Source: Bacteroidota bacterium (GTDB lineage: Bacteria > Bacteroidota > Bacteroidia > Chitinophagales > Chitinophagaceae). Taken from it: a DNA stretch of 64,000 nucleotides. The translations under genes were made by a program, and so were the position numbers. The notes beneath the pieces are model-generated. The model searched no databases. It was not told where the DNA came from and was given only the letters and a program-made list of their open reading frames with translations. The stretch covers positions 248,001-312,000 of the forward strand of contig VGGR01000001.1 in assembly GCA_016868585.1 (NCBI GenBank), written 5' to 3'. Below are positions 45,605 through 55,319 of the stretch, in pieces. Numbering within the stretch: position 1 is the stretch's first letter; the number at the start of each line of letters is the position of its first letter.

Positions 45605-46897
45605 ATGCGGCAGCCCGAATTTACAATCTTCCTTCTTATTTATTGCCTGCCTATTTGCATTCCAGCAAATGCACAAAACCCTGACCACATCTTTAGTAGA
45701 TCCATACAAACCATTAAACTGTACAAAGCAGGTGATCCACGCTCTTACCCATTACTAGTTTTAGGAGACCGAGAGCAATTAGAATTACATTTTGACGATT
45801 TGGATGCTGACATTAAAAACTATTACTACACATTTCAATTGTGTAATGCGGACTGGACACCAGCCAATTTACAGCCGTATGATTATTTGCGTGGTTTTCT
45901 TACCAATCGGATCAGAAATTATCGACCATCTTCACTCTCTCAGGTCCGATATACGCACTACCAGGCCTTTCTTCCAGAATCGGGAAGCGAACCCACGCGC
46001 GCAGGAAATTATATGTTGAAAGTGTTTTTGAATGACGATACTTCGCAACTGGCATTTACAAAAAGAGTGTTGATCGCTTCAAAAAAAGTAGCCATAAATG
46101 CACAAGTCAAACAGCCATTCGATGGGCAGATTTTACGAACACATCAGCAACTACAAATTGGTGTAACACCGGTGCAGGTTTCAGGGAATCCGTTTGCGCC
46201 TACTGATTTACATGTCTGGGTATTGCAAAACAGAGGCTGGCAATTGGCTCAGGCGCAAAAGACCCCAACACTTTTTCGGGGAAATTATTTTGAGTATACA
46301 GATCAGGGGTTCTCATTGTTTCCGGCTGGTCAAGAGTGGCGTTGGGTGGACCTGCGTAGCTTTCGGTTACGTAGCGAACGTGTCAGTAGGATAGTGGATA
46401 GCGACAGTACTGCAAGAGTTGATATTTGGGTCAACCCTGATTACCCTCGGGAAGGGAAAATGAGTTTTTTGAATCGCGACATTAATGGTGCCTACATCGT
46501 GGAAAGTCGGGATAATCCAAATGCTCAATTACAAGGGGAGTATGCATGGGTACATTTTAGTTTTATACCAAGGGGTGGGCGTGTCATACCTGGCAGGTCA
46601 GTTTATTTATACGGCGAGCTCACCAACTATGCACTGGACAGTAACAGTAAAATGAAATATGACCCCGTTAGTGGAACATACACAAAAACCTGTTTTCTAA
46701 AACAAGGATACTATAATTATCAGTATTTATCCTCCGATGAGGAGGACCGGAAATCAACACCCGTCAACCATTTGACGGAAGGTGATTATTGGGGCACAGA
46801 AAACGAATACCTCGTGTTGGTCTACGTTAGACCAGTTGGTGCCCGGGCTGACGAGTTGATAGGACATGCCTGGGTGCGCTCTGCATTTCAGCAATGA
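45605..46897 (+). CDS. Type IX secretion system plug protein (DUF5103)
   Basis: A 430-aa protein with signal peptide (cleavage near ANAQ). The ATG at 45605 is preferred over the track start at 45476, which lies within the divergent permease. The sequence shows the DUF5103 pattern: FSRSIQTIKLYKAGDPRSYPLL, LGDREQLELHFDDL, YYYTFQLCNADWTPANLQPYDYLRGF, GNYMLKVFLNDD, and FSLFPAGQEWRWVDLRSFR. In structural work on the T9SS translocon, a DUF5103 protein occludes the periplasmic side of the SprA barrel. A T9SS substrate is encoded at 14.8 kb; SprA and the rest of the apparatus are not in the window. Confidence 0.9.
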   Translation: MRQPEFTIFLLIYCLPICIPANAQNPDHIFSRSIQTIKLYKAGDPRSYPLLVLGDREQLELHFDDLDADIKNYYYTFQLCNADWTPANLQPYDYLRGFLTNRIRNYRPSSLSQVRYTHYQAFLPESGSEPTRAGNYMLKVFLNDDTSQLAFTKRVLIASKKVAINAQVKQPFDGQILRTHQQLQIGVTPVQVSGNPFAPTDLHVWVLQNRGWQLAQAQKTPTLFRGNYFEYTDQGFSLFPAGQEWRWVDLRSFRLRSERVSRIVDSDSTARVDIWVNPDYPREGKMSFLNRDINGAYIVESRDNPNAQLQGEYAWVHFSFIPRGGRVIPGRSVYLYGELTNYALDSNSKMKYDPVSGTYTKTCFLKQGYYNYQYLSSDEEDRKSTPVNHLTEGDYWGTENEYLVLVYVRPVGARADELIGHAWVRSAFQQ

Positions 46898-46910
46898 GGG
46901 AATATTCATT

Positions 46911-46918
46911 AATTTCGT
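46911..46918 (+). promoter_or_regulatory. Possible -7 motif TAATTTCG for the SRP RNA
   Basis: TAATTTCG has one mismatch to TAnnTTTG and ends 3 bases before the 5' stem of the SRP RNA, where a transcription start would be expected. Confidence 0.4.
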
Positions 46919-46921
46919 ATC

Positions 46922-47015
46922 GGCAGGTCTTACACGACCAGCTCCTGCTGAATCCTCCTAGGGCCGGAAGGCAGCAAGAGTAAGTGGTTGAGCGGTGCGA
47001 TGTAATCAGCCTGCC
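46922..47015 (+). ncRNA. ffs: Signal recognition particle RNA (small bacterial type)
   Basis: About 94 nt. The ends pair (GGCAGG with CCTGCC) and the apical part contains the conserved SRP helix-8 motif AGGGCCGGAAGGCAGCAAG, with the GGAA tetraloop and the flanking asymmetric loop that binds Ffh. A T run follows the 3' stem (CCTGCCTTTTTTT), giving an intrinsic terminator. The position between a coding gene and fsa is free of ORFs. The RNA guides ribosomes translating membrane proteins to FtsY. Confidence 0.9.
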
Positions 47016-47045
47016 TTTTTTTATTAAATCTGATTAATAATCTAT

Positions 47046-47702
47046 ATGAAATTCTTCATTGACACAGCCAATCTTGCTCAAATTAAAGAAGCTAATGAGT
47101 TAGGGATCCTTGACGGCGTGACCACTAATCCTTCTCTAATGGCAAAAGAGGGAATCAAAGGGGAAAAGGCTGTCATGGACCATTACCGAACTATTTGTGA
47201 AATGGTTAATGGTGATATCAGCGCAGAAGTAATCAGCACTGACTTTGCAGGCATTGTGGAAGAAGGGAAAAAGTTAGCCGCCATTCATCCTAATATTGTG
47301 GTTAAGGTCCCTATGATTAAAGATGGCATCAAAGCCATTAAGTGGTTTACTGATAACGGGATCAGAACCAATTGCACGCTTGTGTTTTCTGCAGGACAAG
47401 CCATCTTAGCCGCCAAAGCGGGAGCTACCTATTTGTCTCCCTTTTTGGGTCGTTTAGATGATAGTAGCTGGGATGGTGTTGAGTTGATTGCACAAATTGC
47501 GCAGATCTATGGGGTTCAAGGTTTCAAAACACAAATTCTTGCTGCTTCCATTCGTACACCATTGCATATAGTAAAGTGCGCTGAAGCAGGTGCGGACGTT
47601 TGCACATGCCCCCTTGATTCTATTTTAGGATTAGTAAAGCATCCACTTACTGATATTGGACTTGCAAAATTCTTAGCGGATGCCAAGAAAACTATGGACT
47701 AA
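47046..47702 (+). CDS. fsa: Transaldolase of the fructose-6-phosphate aldolase (FSA/TalC) type
   Basis: A 218-aa TIM-barrel aldolase of the small transaldolase subfamily, acting in the pentose phosphate pathway or as fructose-6-phosphate aldolase. Sequence hallmarks are [30 protein letters not shown], the Schiff-base Lys87 in [47 protein letters not shown], and [24 protein letters not shown]. Full length. The stop overlaps the dipeptidase start (TAATG), so the two are coupled. The annotation transaldolase versus FSA depends on active-site details that I did not resolve. Confidence 0.92.
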   Translation: MKFFIDTANLAQIKEANELGILDGVTTNPSLMAKEGIKGEKAVMDHYRTICEMVNGDISAEVISTDFAGIVEEGKKLAAIHPNIVVKVPMIKDGIKAIKWFTDNGIRTNCTLVFSAGQAILAAKAGATYLSPFLGRLDDSSWDGVELIAQIAQIYGVQGFKTQILAASIRTPLHIVKCAEAGADVCTCPLDSILGLVKHPLTDIGLAKFLADAKKTMD

Positions 47703-48916
47703 TGAAGTGGTTGCAAAATAGTTGCAGACAGTTGCTTGGATTGACTCTTTTTCTTGTCCTTGGTCATATTATTGGTTATGGCCAATCCTATAATTCCGTT
47801 CACCGTAAAGCTATTTTGGTTGATACACACAACGATTGTTTAAGCGGACAGGTACTGGAAGGCAGGGATATTAGCAGGTTGTTGTCAATAGGGCATAGTG
47901 ATTATGTTCGATGGAAACGCGGAGGTGTTGATATTCAGTTCTTCTCTGTTTTTACTGGAGAAACGCCTCGAAAAAAAGAGGGATTTTATCAGGATGCACT
48001 TCAGGAAATAGATTCCTTACATAGAATCATCCTACGTCATCCCGACAAATTTGATTTTGCAACCGGTTATAAACAGGCGCGCAAAAAGGTTCACCGTAAT
48101 AAAATAGTGGCAATGATTGGGGTGGAAGGTGGCCATATGATTGAATCAGATTTATCCAAGTTAGACTCGCTGATTGCAAAAGGAATGTCCTATTTGACAT
48201 TGACTTGGAATAACAGTCACGATTGGGCTACCAGTGCAATGGATGAATCCGGAGCTGGTAAATCTCTTTCTGCAAAGGGGCTTACTGATTTTGGAAAACA
48301 AGTAATGAAAAGGATGAATGAGGCGGGTGTCATTGTTGACCTCTCGCATGTAGGGGAAAAAACATTTTATGACGCACTGGAAGTGACCACCAAACCTGTA
48401 CTCTTAACACACAGTTCTGTTTGGTCGCTCTGTCCTGTTTTTCGTAATGCAAAGGATCAGCAGATCCAAGCATTAGCCAAAAATGGAGGAGTGATTTGTA
48501 TCAACTTCTATCCGGCATTTATCAGTAAAACATTTGTTGAGGCAAAAAAATATTGGGAGGGGCATGGAAAAGATTCTATTCTTGCTGCTTTACAACAATT
48601 GCCTGAATACCGTGATGAAGCCGGGCTGCTTTCCAAGCAAGTGAATAGCCTGGTGCAACAAGAACTCAGTAAAAGTCTGCCTGGTATAAAAGAAGTGGTT
48701 GACCATATTGACTATGTGGTCAAACTGGTTGGAGTGGATCATGTTGGTATTGGTGCCGATTATGATGGCATGGGCTTTGTTCCCAAGGGCTTGGAGGATG
48801 TCAGCACCTATCCGCAGCTAACTGCAGCGTTAAAACGCCAGGGGTATTCCAATCAGTCATTGAAAAAAATCCTTGGCGGTAATGTATTACGTGTGCTAAA
48901 GGCTAATCGGTTTTAG
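47702..48916 (+). CDS. Membrane dipeptidase (peptidase family M19)
   Basis: A 404-aa zinc dipeptidase with an N-terminal signal peptide (hydrophobic core LLGLTLFLVLGHIIGYGQ), so periplasmic or exported. M19 metal and substrate residues are visible: the HxD pair in ILVDTHNDCLSG, the bridging Glu in MIGVEGGHMIES, His residues in IVDLSHVGEKTF and LLTHSSVWSL, and Asp in GIGADYDGMG. The family cleaves dipeptides, including D-containing ones. Translationally coupled to fsa. The 3' end overlaps the convergent glutamine synthetase by 4 bases. Confidence 0.92.
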   Translation: MKWLQNSCRQLLGLTLFLVLGHIIGYGQSYNSVHRKAILVDTHNDCLSGQVLEGRDISRLLSIGHSDYVRWKRGGVDIQFFSVFTGETPRKKEGFYQDALQEIDSLHRIILRHPDKFDFATGYKQARKKVHRNKIVAMIGVEGGHMIESDLSKLDSLIAKGMSYLTLTWNNSHDWATSAMDESGAGKSLSAKGLTDFGKQVMKRMNEAGVIVDLSHVGEKTFYDALEVTTKPVLLTHSSVWSLCPVFRNAKDQQIQALAKNGGVICINFYPAFISKTFVEAKKYWEGHGKDSILAALQQLPEYRDEAGLLSKQVNSLVQQELSKSLPGIKEVVDHIDYVVKLVGVDHVGIGADYDGMGFVPKGLEDVSTYPQLTAALKRQGYSNQSLKKILGGNVLRVLKANRF

Positions 48917-51102
48917 CGAAGAAAAAGCATTTCACGGTACTTAGGCAAACTCCACTCATTGTCGTCTACCAACAATTCTAGTTTGTCAACATGGTAACGA
49001 ATTTCATCAAAGAAGGCATCTTTGACCTTAGTTTGATAACCAATTGCTTTATCGCGTGTGTTGTCCATATTGTTGCAAGCCTTGCGGGCTGCTGTCATTT
49101 TTTCGACAGCATCACTGACCTGACAAATATGCGTAGAGATCTTCTCTAATATTTCTTGTTGTTTTTTATAACTTTTTTCAGTTAGTCCGGCCTCTTTCAA
49201 TCCTTTTACATTGCTAGCCAACGTATTTTGAAAACGTATGGCTGCCGGTAAAACTTGACTGGTAGCCAGTTCTGCCATGATGCGGCTTTCTATCTGCACT
49301 TTTTTAATGTACTTCTCCAACTCGATCTCATGACGTGCTTCCAACTCCTGGTGCGTGTAAATGCCATTGTCCTCAAACAAGGACATTGCTTTTTTTGTAA
49401 CCATGGCATCAAGCGCTAACGGGGTTGTTTTTACGTTTTGCAAGCCTCTTTTAGCGGCTTCCTTTTCCCATGCCTGGCTATAACCGTCTCCTTCAAACAA
49501 TACTTTTTCGCTCTTAACAATATACTCACGTATTACGTGCATAATTGCGATCTCTTTCTTTTCTCCTTTTTCCATAAGCGCGTCAACTTCTGATTTAAAT
49601 TGTTTTAAGGTGGCTGCCATGATGGTATTCAGCACAGTCATGGGATTGGCACAATTGGCTGATGAACCTACACCGCGAAACTCAAATTTGTTGCCCGTAA
49701 ACGCAAAGGGAGAAGTGCGGTTTCTGTCGGTGTTATCCATGAGTAATTCAGGGATGCTTTTGTGGATATCAATTTTAAGTAGGCTTTCGTCCGTTTCGTC
49801 CATTTTGGAAGTAACCCGCTCCTTTACATCAGTTAATACTTTGATTAAATACTGTCCTATAAACACAGAGATGATTGCGGGGGGAGCCTCGTTGGCTCCC
49901 AGCCGATGATCATTAGGCGCCGAGGCTATGGAAGCACGTAACACATCTGCATGGTCATGCACTGCTTTGATGGCATTTACAAAAAATGTAAGAAACATGA
50001 GGTTGGTCTTTGGCGTTTTTCCCGGTGCCAGAAGATTTACTCCCGTGTCGGTTGCCAGACTCCAGTTATTATGCTTTCCACTTCCATTGATGCCTGCAAA
50101 TGGTTTTTCATGAAGAAGTACACGCAGGTTGTGGCGACGAGCAACCCTATCCATGACATCCATTAATAGAGAATTGTGATCCACAGCTACACTCACTTCT
50201 TCATATATGGGGGCGCACTCAAATTGAGCTGGGGCCACTTCATTATGACGGGTCCTAAGCGGGATCCCCAATTTGTAGGACTCATTTTCAAAGTCACGCA
50301 TATAAGCGTAAATGCGTTCCGGAATAGAGCCAAAGTAATGATCTTCCAGTTGTTGATTTTTTGCGGAGCCGCTTCCAAACACCGTACGGCCTGTCATTAC
50401 CAGATCTGGACGCGCGTTGTAGAAAGCCTCGTCAATAACAAAGTACTCTTGTTCCCAACCCAGCGTAACGTTTACTTTATTTACGTTTTTGTCAAAGTAA
50501 TTACAAACCTCAGTTGCAGCTTTACTGAGCGCTTCAGTAGCTTTCAACAACGGCGCCTTGTAGTCAAGTGATTCTCCGGTGTATGAAACAAAGATGGTAG
50601 GAACGCAAAGTGTTTTACCGTTTCCGATCTCAATCACAAAGGGAGGAGAGGAGGGGTCCCATGCCGTGTAGCCGCGTGCTTCAAATGTGGCACGTAAGCC
50701 ACCGCTTGGGAACGAAGAAGCGTCAGGTTCTTGTTGTATTAGCGCAGCCCCTTCAAATTCTTCTATGGCCGTGCCATCACTTTTAAGCGTAAAGAACGAA
50801 TCGTGTTTTTCAGCAGTTGTTCCGGTAAGCGGCTGAAACCAGTGTGTGAAATGCGTTACCCCCTTTGTCTTCGCCCAGGCGCGCATACCATTTGCAATCT
50901 GGTTGGCCATATTGCGATCTATTTTCATACCAGCTTTAATGGAGGCTTTCAAACTTTTGTAAGCCTCCTCGCTCAGAAATTCTCTGGCAACCTGCATTGT
51001 GAAAACGTTTGAGGCAAAGAAACTTGTGGTTTTGCTGGGCAAACCAAGTTCAACCTTTTTATTGCGGCTGAGGTTTTCCAAAGCTTGAAATCTAATTGAC
51101 AT
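48913..51102 (-). CDS. glnN: Glutamine synthetase type III
   Basis: A 729-aa GSIII enzyme making glutamine from glutamate and ammonia. The ATG at 51102 starts MSIRFQALENLSRNKKVELG; the longer track start at 51150 is less likely. GSIII-specific N-terminal sequences (FASNVFTMQVAREFLSEEAYKSL, HFTHWFQPLTGTTAEKHDSF) are followed by catalytic-core segments with GWEQEYFVID, RTRHNEVAPAQFECAP near residue 290, and SGKHNNWSLAT. The C-terminal extension is helical. The length (about 730 versus 450 for GSI) is diagnostic. The upstream 226-base AT-rich region probably carries its nitrogen-responsive promoter; TTGCTTTG at about 51125-51132 is a one-mismatch -7 candidate on the minus strand. Confidence 0.95.
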   Translation of the reverse strand: MSIRFQALENLSRNKKVELGLPSKTTSFFASNVFTMQVAREFLSEEAYKSLKASIKAGMKIDRNMANQIANGMRAWAKTKGVTHFTHWFQPLTGTTAEKHDSFFTLKSDGTAIEEFEGAALIQQEPDASSFPSGGLRATFEARGYTAWDPSSPPFVIEIGNGKTLCVPTIFVSYTGESLDYKAPLLKATEALSKAATEVCNYFDKNVNKVNVTLGWEQEYFVIDEAFYNARPDLVMTGRTVFGSGSAKNQQLEDHYFGSIPERIYAYMRDFENESYKLGIPLRTRHNEVAPAQFECAPIYEEVSVAVDHNSLLMDVMDRVARRHNLRVLLHEKPFAGINGSGKHNNWSLATDTGVNLLAPGKTPKTNLMFLTFFVNAIKAVHDHADVLRASIASAPNDHRLGANEAPPAIISVFIGQYLIKVLTDVKERVTSKMDETDESLLKIDIHKSIPELLMDNTDRNRTSPFAFTGNKFEFRGVGSSANCANPMTVLNTIMAATLKQFKSEVDALMEKGEKKEIAIMHVIREYIVKSEKVLFEGDGYSQAWEKEAAKRGLQNVKTTPLALDAMVTKKAMSLFEDNGIYTHQELEARHEIELEKYIKKVQIESRIMAELATSQVLPAAIRFQNTLASNVKGLKEAGLTEKSYKKQQEILEKISTHICQVSDAVEKMTAARKACNNMDNTRDKAIGYQTKVKDAFFDEIRYHVDKLELLVDDNEWSLPKYREMLFLR

Positions 51103-51299
51103 ATTTGCTGAATTTTTGACAAAGCAACTCTTTTTCCTTATTTTATCCAAAAAAATGAAATAAATTCTTCGTAAAATATTATTTATTTCAGCTTATCAAC
51201 AAAAAATTGATAAATCTTTCGTCAATATCAAATATTAATAAATAATTTAATGTGAAGATTGAAAGAACAACTTTTAGCAAGAAGTTGAATCTTGTAAAA

Positions 51300-51307
51300 T
51301 ACCTTTG
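51300..51307 (+). promoter_or_regulatory. -7 promoter motif TACCTTTG for purL
   Basis: Exact TAnnTTTG match 21 bases upstream of the purL ATG. It lies at the right end of the 226-base AT-rich gap (51103-51328) between divergent glnN and purL, in which I see no gene or other structure. Confidence 0.6.
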
Positions 51308-51328
51308 TAACTCAATTTATTAACCTTC

Positions 51329-53557
51329 ATGGAAGTGACCGTTTCCACGGCAGAACAGCTTCGTCTGACAGCCAAAGAATTTGATTTGATTTGTAAAAAA
51401 CTGGGCAGAACCCCCAACTTCAACGAACTCTGCGCTTTTTCGGGAATGTGGAGTGAACATTGTAGCTACAAGAACTCGATTAAATGGCTGAAAACTTTAC
51501 CACGTGAGGGGGGAAGAATGCTGGTAAAGGCTGGAGAAGAAAATGCCGGTTTAATGGATATTGGTGACGGGTTGGGAGTGGTATTTAAAATCGAATCACA
51601 TAATCATCCCTCTGCTATTGAACCATTTCAAGGAGCTGCTACTGGTGTTGGGGGAATTCATCGTGACATATTTACCATGGGTGCCCGACCTATTGCAGCT
51701 TTGAATTCTTTACGTTTTGGTTTATTGGAGGATGAAAAAACGCAGCATTTATTAGCTGGAGTTGTACATGGTATTGGTCACTATGGAAACTGTTTTGGTG
51801 TACCAACAGTTGGAGGGGAGATCTATTTTGATAGGTGTTATCATACAAATCCCCTTGTCAACGCTATGAGTGTAGGCATAGTAAAAGTTGGTCAAACCGT
51901 TTCCGCCACTGCAAAGGGTGCTGGAAATCCTGTTCTGTTTGTAGGAAGTGCAACCGGAAAAGATGGGATTGGAGGTGCTTCCTTTGCTTCGGCAGACCTT
52001 AACGCCGAGAGTACAAAAGAATTACCTGCCGTACAAGTTGGAGACCCCTTTCAAGAAAAAAAGTTATTGGAAGCTTGCTTAGAAGTAATTCAAACAGGTT
52101 CAGTGGTTGGCATGCAGGATATGGGGGCTGCCGGAATCATCTGTTCAACAGCTGAAATGAGTGCTAAAGGAGGGGTAGGGATGCGAATAGATCTAGATAA
52201 AGTTCCCACACGTCAGCCCAATATGAAAACATGGGAATTGTTATTGAGCGAAAGTCAGGAAAGAATGTTGTTGGTAGCACAAAAGGGGAAAGAGGAATTG
52301 GTGAAAAAGGTTTTTGAGAAATGGGATCTTCCCTGTGCGGTAATTGGAGAGGTAACGGATGATGGGCTATTGAATTTTTACATGAAGGGTCAATTGGATG
52401 CCTCCATTCCTGCGCAGGAATTAGTGTTAGGCGGTGGAGCACCGCAGTACGATAGAGTATTTACAGTTCCTGCTTATTTGCAAAAAATAGAGCGGTTTGA
52501 AATGAGTACAGTCCCCTTGCCGATTGATTTGAAGAAAACAGCCAAGCAGCTGATAAAAAATCCGACCATTGCTTCCAAGAAGTGGATATACAGACAATAT
52601 GATAGTATGGTAGGCACCAACAATACTAACACCAACGCCCCTTCCGATGCAGCCGTGGTGTTGGTGAAAGGAACAAAAAAAGGAATTGCCATTACCACAG
52701 ATTGTAACAGTCGCTATGTAATGGCTGATCCAAAGAAAGGTGCCATGATTGCCGTGAGTGAGGCTGCACGTAATATAATTTGTGCAGGAGGTGAACCCCT
52801 TGGCGTTACCAATTGTTTGAATTTTGCTAATCCTTACGATCCTGAAGTTTATTTTCAATTCAAAGAAGTCATTTTGGGTATGGGTGAAGCCTGCCGATTT
52901 TTCAACACTCCTGTAACTGGTGGAAATGTCAGCTTCTATAACCAAAATCCGGATGGTCCAGTTAACCCAACACCCACTATTGGAATGGTTGGCTTATTGG
53001 AGGATGTTGAGAAAAAGATGAGTTTGGATTTTAAAAATGGGGGGGATGAAATTTACTTGCTTGGCTCACTTCAAAATGATTTGGGGTCCTCCGTTTATTT
53101 ACATGAGATAGCCGGACACTTGCTTTCTCCTGCCCCCTACTTTAGTGTAGAGGAGGAACTGGCCCTTCATCAACTGGTAAAATCGTTAATACAAGCAGGG
53201 GTTGTTGAAAGTGTGCATGATTGTAGTGAAGGTGGATTGCTTGTGGCTTTGATGGAGAAGTCATTTAATCGACTATTAGGATTCAGCGTCAGGGGGCCAA
53301 AAAGAACCTCCGATGGCAAGCCGCTAAGGATAGATGCTTGCTGGTTTGGTGAATCACAGAGTCGGGTGGTGGTTTCTGTTTCTCTAAAACAACGCACTGC
53401 CTTCTTACAACTGACCGCCAATAGTGGAACCCCCGTAACATTACTTGGAAAAACCACCCAAGGCGAAGTAGAATTGGAAGGTCAATCCTGGGGCAACGTG
53501 TTGGAATGGAAAAACAATTACGATTCTGCCATTGAAGAAGTATTGAATAAGGGATAA
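51329..53557 (+). CDS. purL: Phosphoribosylformylglycinamidine synthase subunit PurL
   Basis: A 742-aa ATP-dependent enzyme converting FGAR to FGAM in purine synthesis, of the small PurL type that works with separate PurS and PurQ. Neither is in the window. The catalytic N-terminal signature FSGMWSEHCSYKNS, the nucleotide-binding ESHNHPSAIEPFQGAATGVGGIHRD, DMGAAGIICSTAEM and the second half beginning near residue 420 with YDSMVGTNN and GGEPLGVTNCLNF are all intact. Two AIR-synthase-like halves are present. The start is supported by a promoter motif 21 bases upstream. Confidence 0.95.
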   Translation: MEVTVSTAEQLRLTAKEFDLICKKLGRTPNFNELCAFSGMWSEHCSYKNSIKWLKTLPREGGRMLVKAGEENAGLMDIGDGLGVVFKIESHNHPSAIEPFQGAATGVGGIHRDIFTMGARPIAALNSLRFGLLEDEKTQHLLAGVVHGIGHYGNCFGVPTVGGEIYFDRCYHTNPLVNAMSVGIVKVGQTVSATAKGAGNPVLFVGSATGKDGIGGASFASADLNAESTKELPAVQVGDPFQEKKLLEACLEVIQTGSVVGMQDMGAAGIICSTAEMSAKGGVGMRIDLDKVPTRQPNMKTWELLLSESQERMLLVAQKGKEELVKKVFEKWDLPCAVIGEVTDDGLLNFYMKGQLDASIPAQELVLGGGAPQYDRVFTVPAYLQKIERFEMSTVPLPIDLKKTAKQLIKNPTIASKKWIYRQYDSMVGTNNTNTNAPSDAAVVLVKGTKKGIAITTDCNSRYVMADPKKGAMIAVSEAARNIICAGGEPLGVTNCLNFANPYDPEVYFQFKEVILGMGEACRFFNTPVTGGNVSFYNQNPDGPVNPTPTIGMVGLLEDVEKKMSLDFKNGGDEIYLLGSLQNDLGSSVYLHEIAGHLLSPAPYFSVEEELALHQLVKSLIQAGVVESVHDCSEGGLLVALMEKSFNRLLGFSVRGPKRTSDGKPLRIDACWFGESQSRVVVSVSLKQRTAFLQLTANSGTPVTLLGKTTQGEVELEGQSWGNVLEWKNNYDSAIEEVLNKG

Positions 53558-53561
53558 TTCC

Positions 53562-53569
53562 TAACTTTG
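53562..53569 (+). promoter_or_regulatory. -7 promoter motif TAACTTTG for pyrG
   Basis: Exact TAnnTTTG match located 4 bases after the purL stop and about 70-90 bases before the pyrG start. It suggests independent transcription of pyrG with a leader of about 80 bases, in which leader-based control by nucleotide pools is conceivable but not shown. Confidence 0.5.
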
Positions 53570-53657
53570 CACGACCTCCTGCACATTCCCTTTTTTTCAA
53601 GGCTGATTACTGCCCGTAGGTCACTCAGGGTAAAAAATAATGGAAAAAGAAACACCC

Positions 53658-55298
53658 ATGTCTAAATTCATTTTTGTGACCGGAGGGGTTACCTCCTCAC
53701 TTGGTAAAGGAATTATCGCTGCCTCACTGGCGAAGTTACTTCAAGCCAGAGGCCTTCATGTAACCATTCAAAAATTTGATCCCTACATCAACATAGATCC
53801 AGGCACCTTGAATCCCTATGAACATGGTGAATGTTACGTTACTGAGGACGGTGCTGAAACAGATTTGGACTTGGGGCATTACGAACGCTTCCTTAACATA
53901 CACACCACTCAGGCTAATAATGTTACCACCGGCCGTATTTATCAAACTGTTATCAATAAGGAAAGAGAAGGCGCTTTTTTAGGTAAAACGGTGCAAGTGG
54001 TGCCGCATATCACCGATGAGATAAAACGCAGAATGAAATTGTTGGGACAAACCGGGGATTATGATATTGTAATTACTGAAATTGGTGGAACTGTTGGTGA
54101 TATAGAAAGCTTGCCATTCATAGAGGCATTGCGACAATTACAATGGGAACTTCCCATAGAAGATACTGTAGTGGTGCATCTGACCTTAATACCTTACCTC
54201 AAAGCTGCAAAGGAGTTAAAGACAAAGCCCACGCAGCACAGTGTGCGTATGCTAAGTGAGGAAGGTGTTCATCCTGATGTTATCGTTTGCAGAACGGAGA
54301 AGCCGTTGAGTCCAGAGCTGAAAAGAAAAATTGCACTTTTTTGTAACGTAAAACCAGAGGCAGTTGTAGAAGCTGCTGATGCTTCCATTATTTATGAAGT
54401 TCCCGTATTGATGATGCGGGAGGGATTGGACACAACAGTATTAAAAAAATTGCATTTAGCAGGAACGCAACAGCCTGATTTGAATCGTTGGAAAATTTTC
54501 CTGGATAAGTTAAAATATCCAAAGGCAAAAGTGAATATTGGTTTAATCGGGAAATACATCGAGTTGCAAGATGCCTATAAGTCTATTTTAGAATCATTTA
54601 TTCATGCCGGCGCTATTAATGAGTGTCAGGTACAAGTGGTCAATATACACAGTGAGTCTATTACAACAGGAAATGTAAATGAACAATTAGCGGGGTTGGA
54701 TGGGTTATTGGTTGCGCCAGGATTTGGACATCGTGGTGTGGAAGGAAAAATTGCTGCCGTTCGATATGCCAGAGAGAAAAAGTTGCCTTTTTTTGGGATA
54801 TGCCTGGGAATGCAGATGGCCGCTATTGAATTTGCTCGCAATGTGCTTGGGTTGAGGGGTGCTAATTCTACCGAAATGGATCCTGGGACAACAGATCCCG
54901 TAATTGATTTAATGGATCAACAAAAGCAAGTAACGGAAAAAGGCGGAACCATGCGGTTGGGCGCCTATCCCTGTGTTATTGAAAAAGATTCTTTGGCCTC
55001 TCGGATTTATGCAAAAGAAAAAATCTCCGAACGCCATCGCCATCGTTGGGAGTTTAATAACAAGTACTTGACTGACTTTGAAAAAGCCGGCATGTTGGCA
55101 AGCGGGAAAAATCCGGATACAGGATTAGTGGAAATTATTGAGCTAAATGATCATCCTTTTTTTATTGGTGTTCAATATCACCCGGAATTAAAGAGCACCG
55201 TGGAAGAACCTCAACCCATCTTTGTTCATTTCATTAAAGCGGCACTCCAACACGCGCAGCAGCCTTTTAGTAAGTCCATTCAGCCCCTCCATTCTTAA
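53658..55298 (+). CDS. pyrG: CTP synthase
   Basis: Converts UTP to CTP using glutamine, 546 aa from the ATG at 53658. The track ATG at 53640 adds six residues and is also possible; orthologues usually start MSK-FVTGGVTSSLGKG as here. The amidoligase domain has the P-loop-like VTGGVTSSLGKGIIAASL, QKFDPYINIDPGTLNPYEHGE and GGTVGDIESLPFIEALRQ. The glutamine amidotransferase domain has the nucleophile Cys in PFFGICLGMQ near residue 380 and the His-x-Glu in GVQYHPELKST near 505. No defects seen. Confidence 0.95.
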   Translation: MSKFIFVTGGVTSSLGKGIIAASLAKLLQARGLHVTIQKFDPYINIDPGTLNPYEHGECYVTEDGAETDLDLGHYERFLNIHTTQANNVTTGRIYQTVINKEREGAFLGKTVQVVPHITDEIKRRMKLLGQTGDYDIVITEIGGTVGDIESLPFIEALRQLQWELPIEDTVVVHLTLIPYLKAAKELKTKPTQHSVRMLSEEGVHPDVIVCRTEKPLSPELKRKIALFCNVKPEAVVEAADASIIYEVPVLMMREGLDTTVLKKLHLAGTQQPDLNRWKIFLDKLKYPKAKVNIGLIGKYIELQDAYKSILESFIHAGAINECQVQVVNIHSESITTGNVNEQLAGLDGLLVAPGFGHRGVEGKIAAVRYAREKKLPFFGICLGMQMAAIEFARNVLGLRGANSTEMDPGTTDPVIDLMDQQKQVTEKGGTMRLGAYPCVIEKDSLASRIYAKEKISERHRHRWEFNNKYLTDFEKAGMLASGKNPDTGLVEIIELNDHPFFIGVQYHPELKSTVEEPQPIFVHFIKAALQHAQQPFSKSIQPLHS

Positions 55299-55319
55299 TC
55301 AAGGGCCGATGCCATCCCT

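Noticed and set aside
50176-50571. 131-aa plus-strand ORF inside glnN
   Set aside because: Antisense to a well-conserved glutamine synthetase III region.
52427-52945. 172-aa minus-strand ORF inside purL
   Set aside because: Antisense to a conserved PurL; Cys/His-rich composition is typical of a shadow frame.
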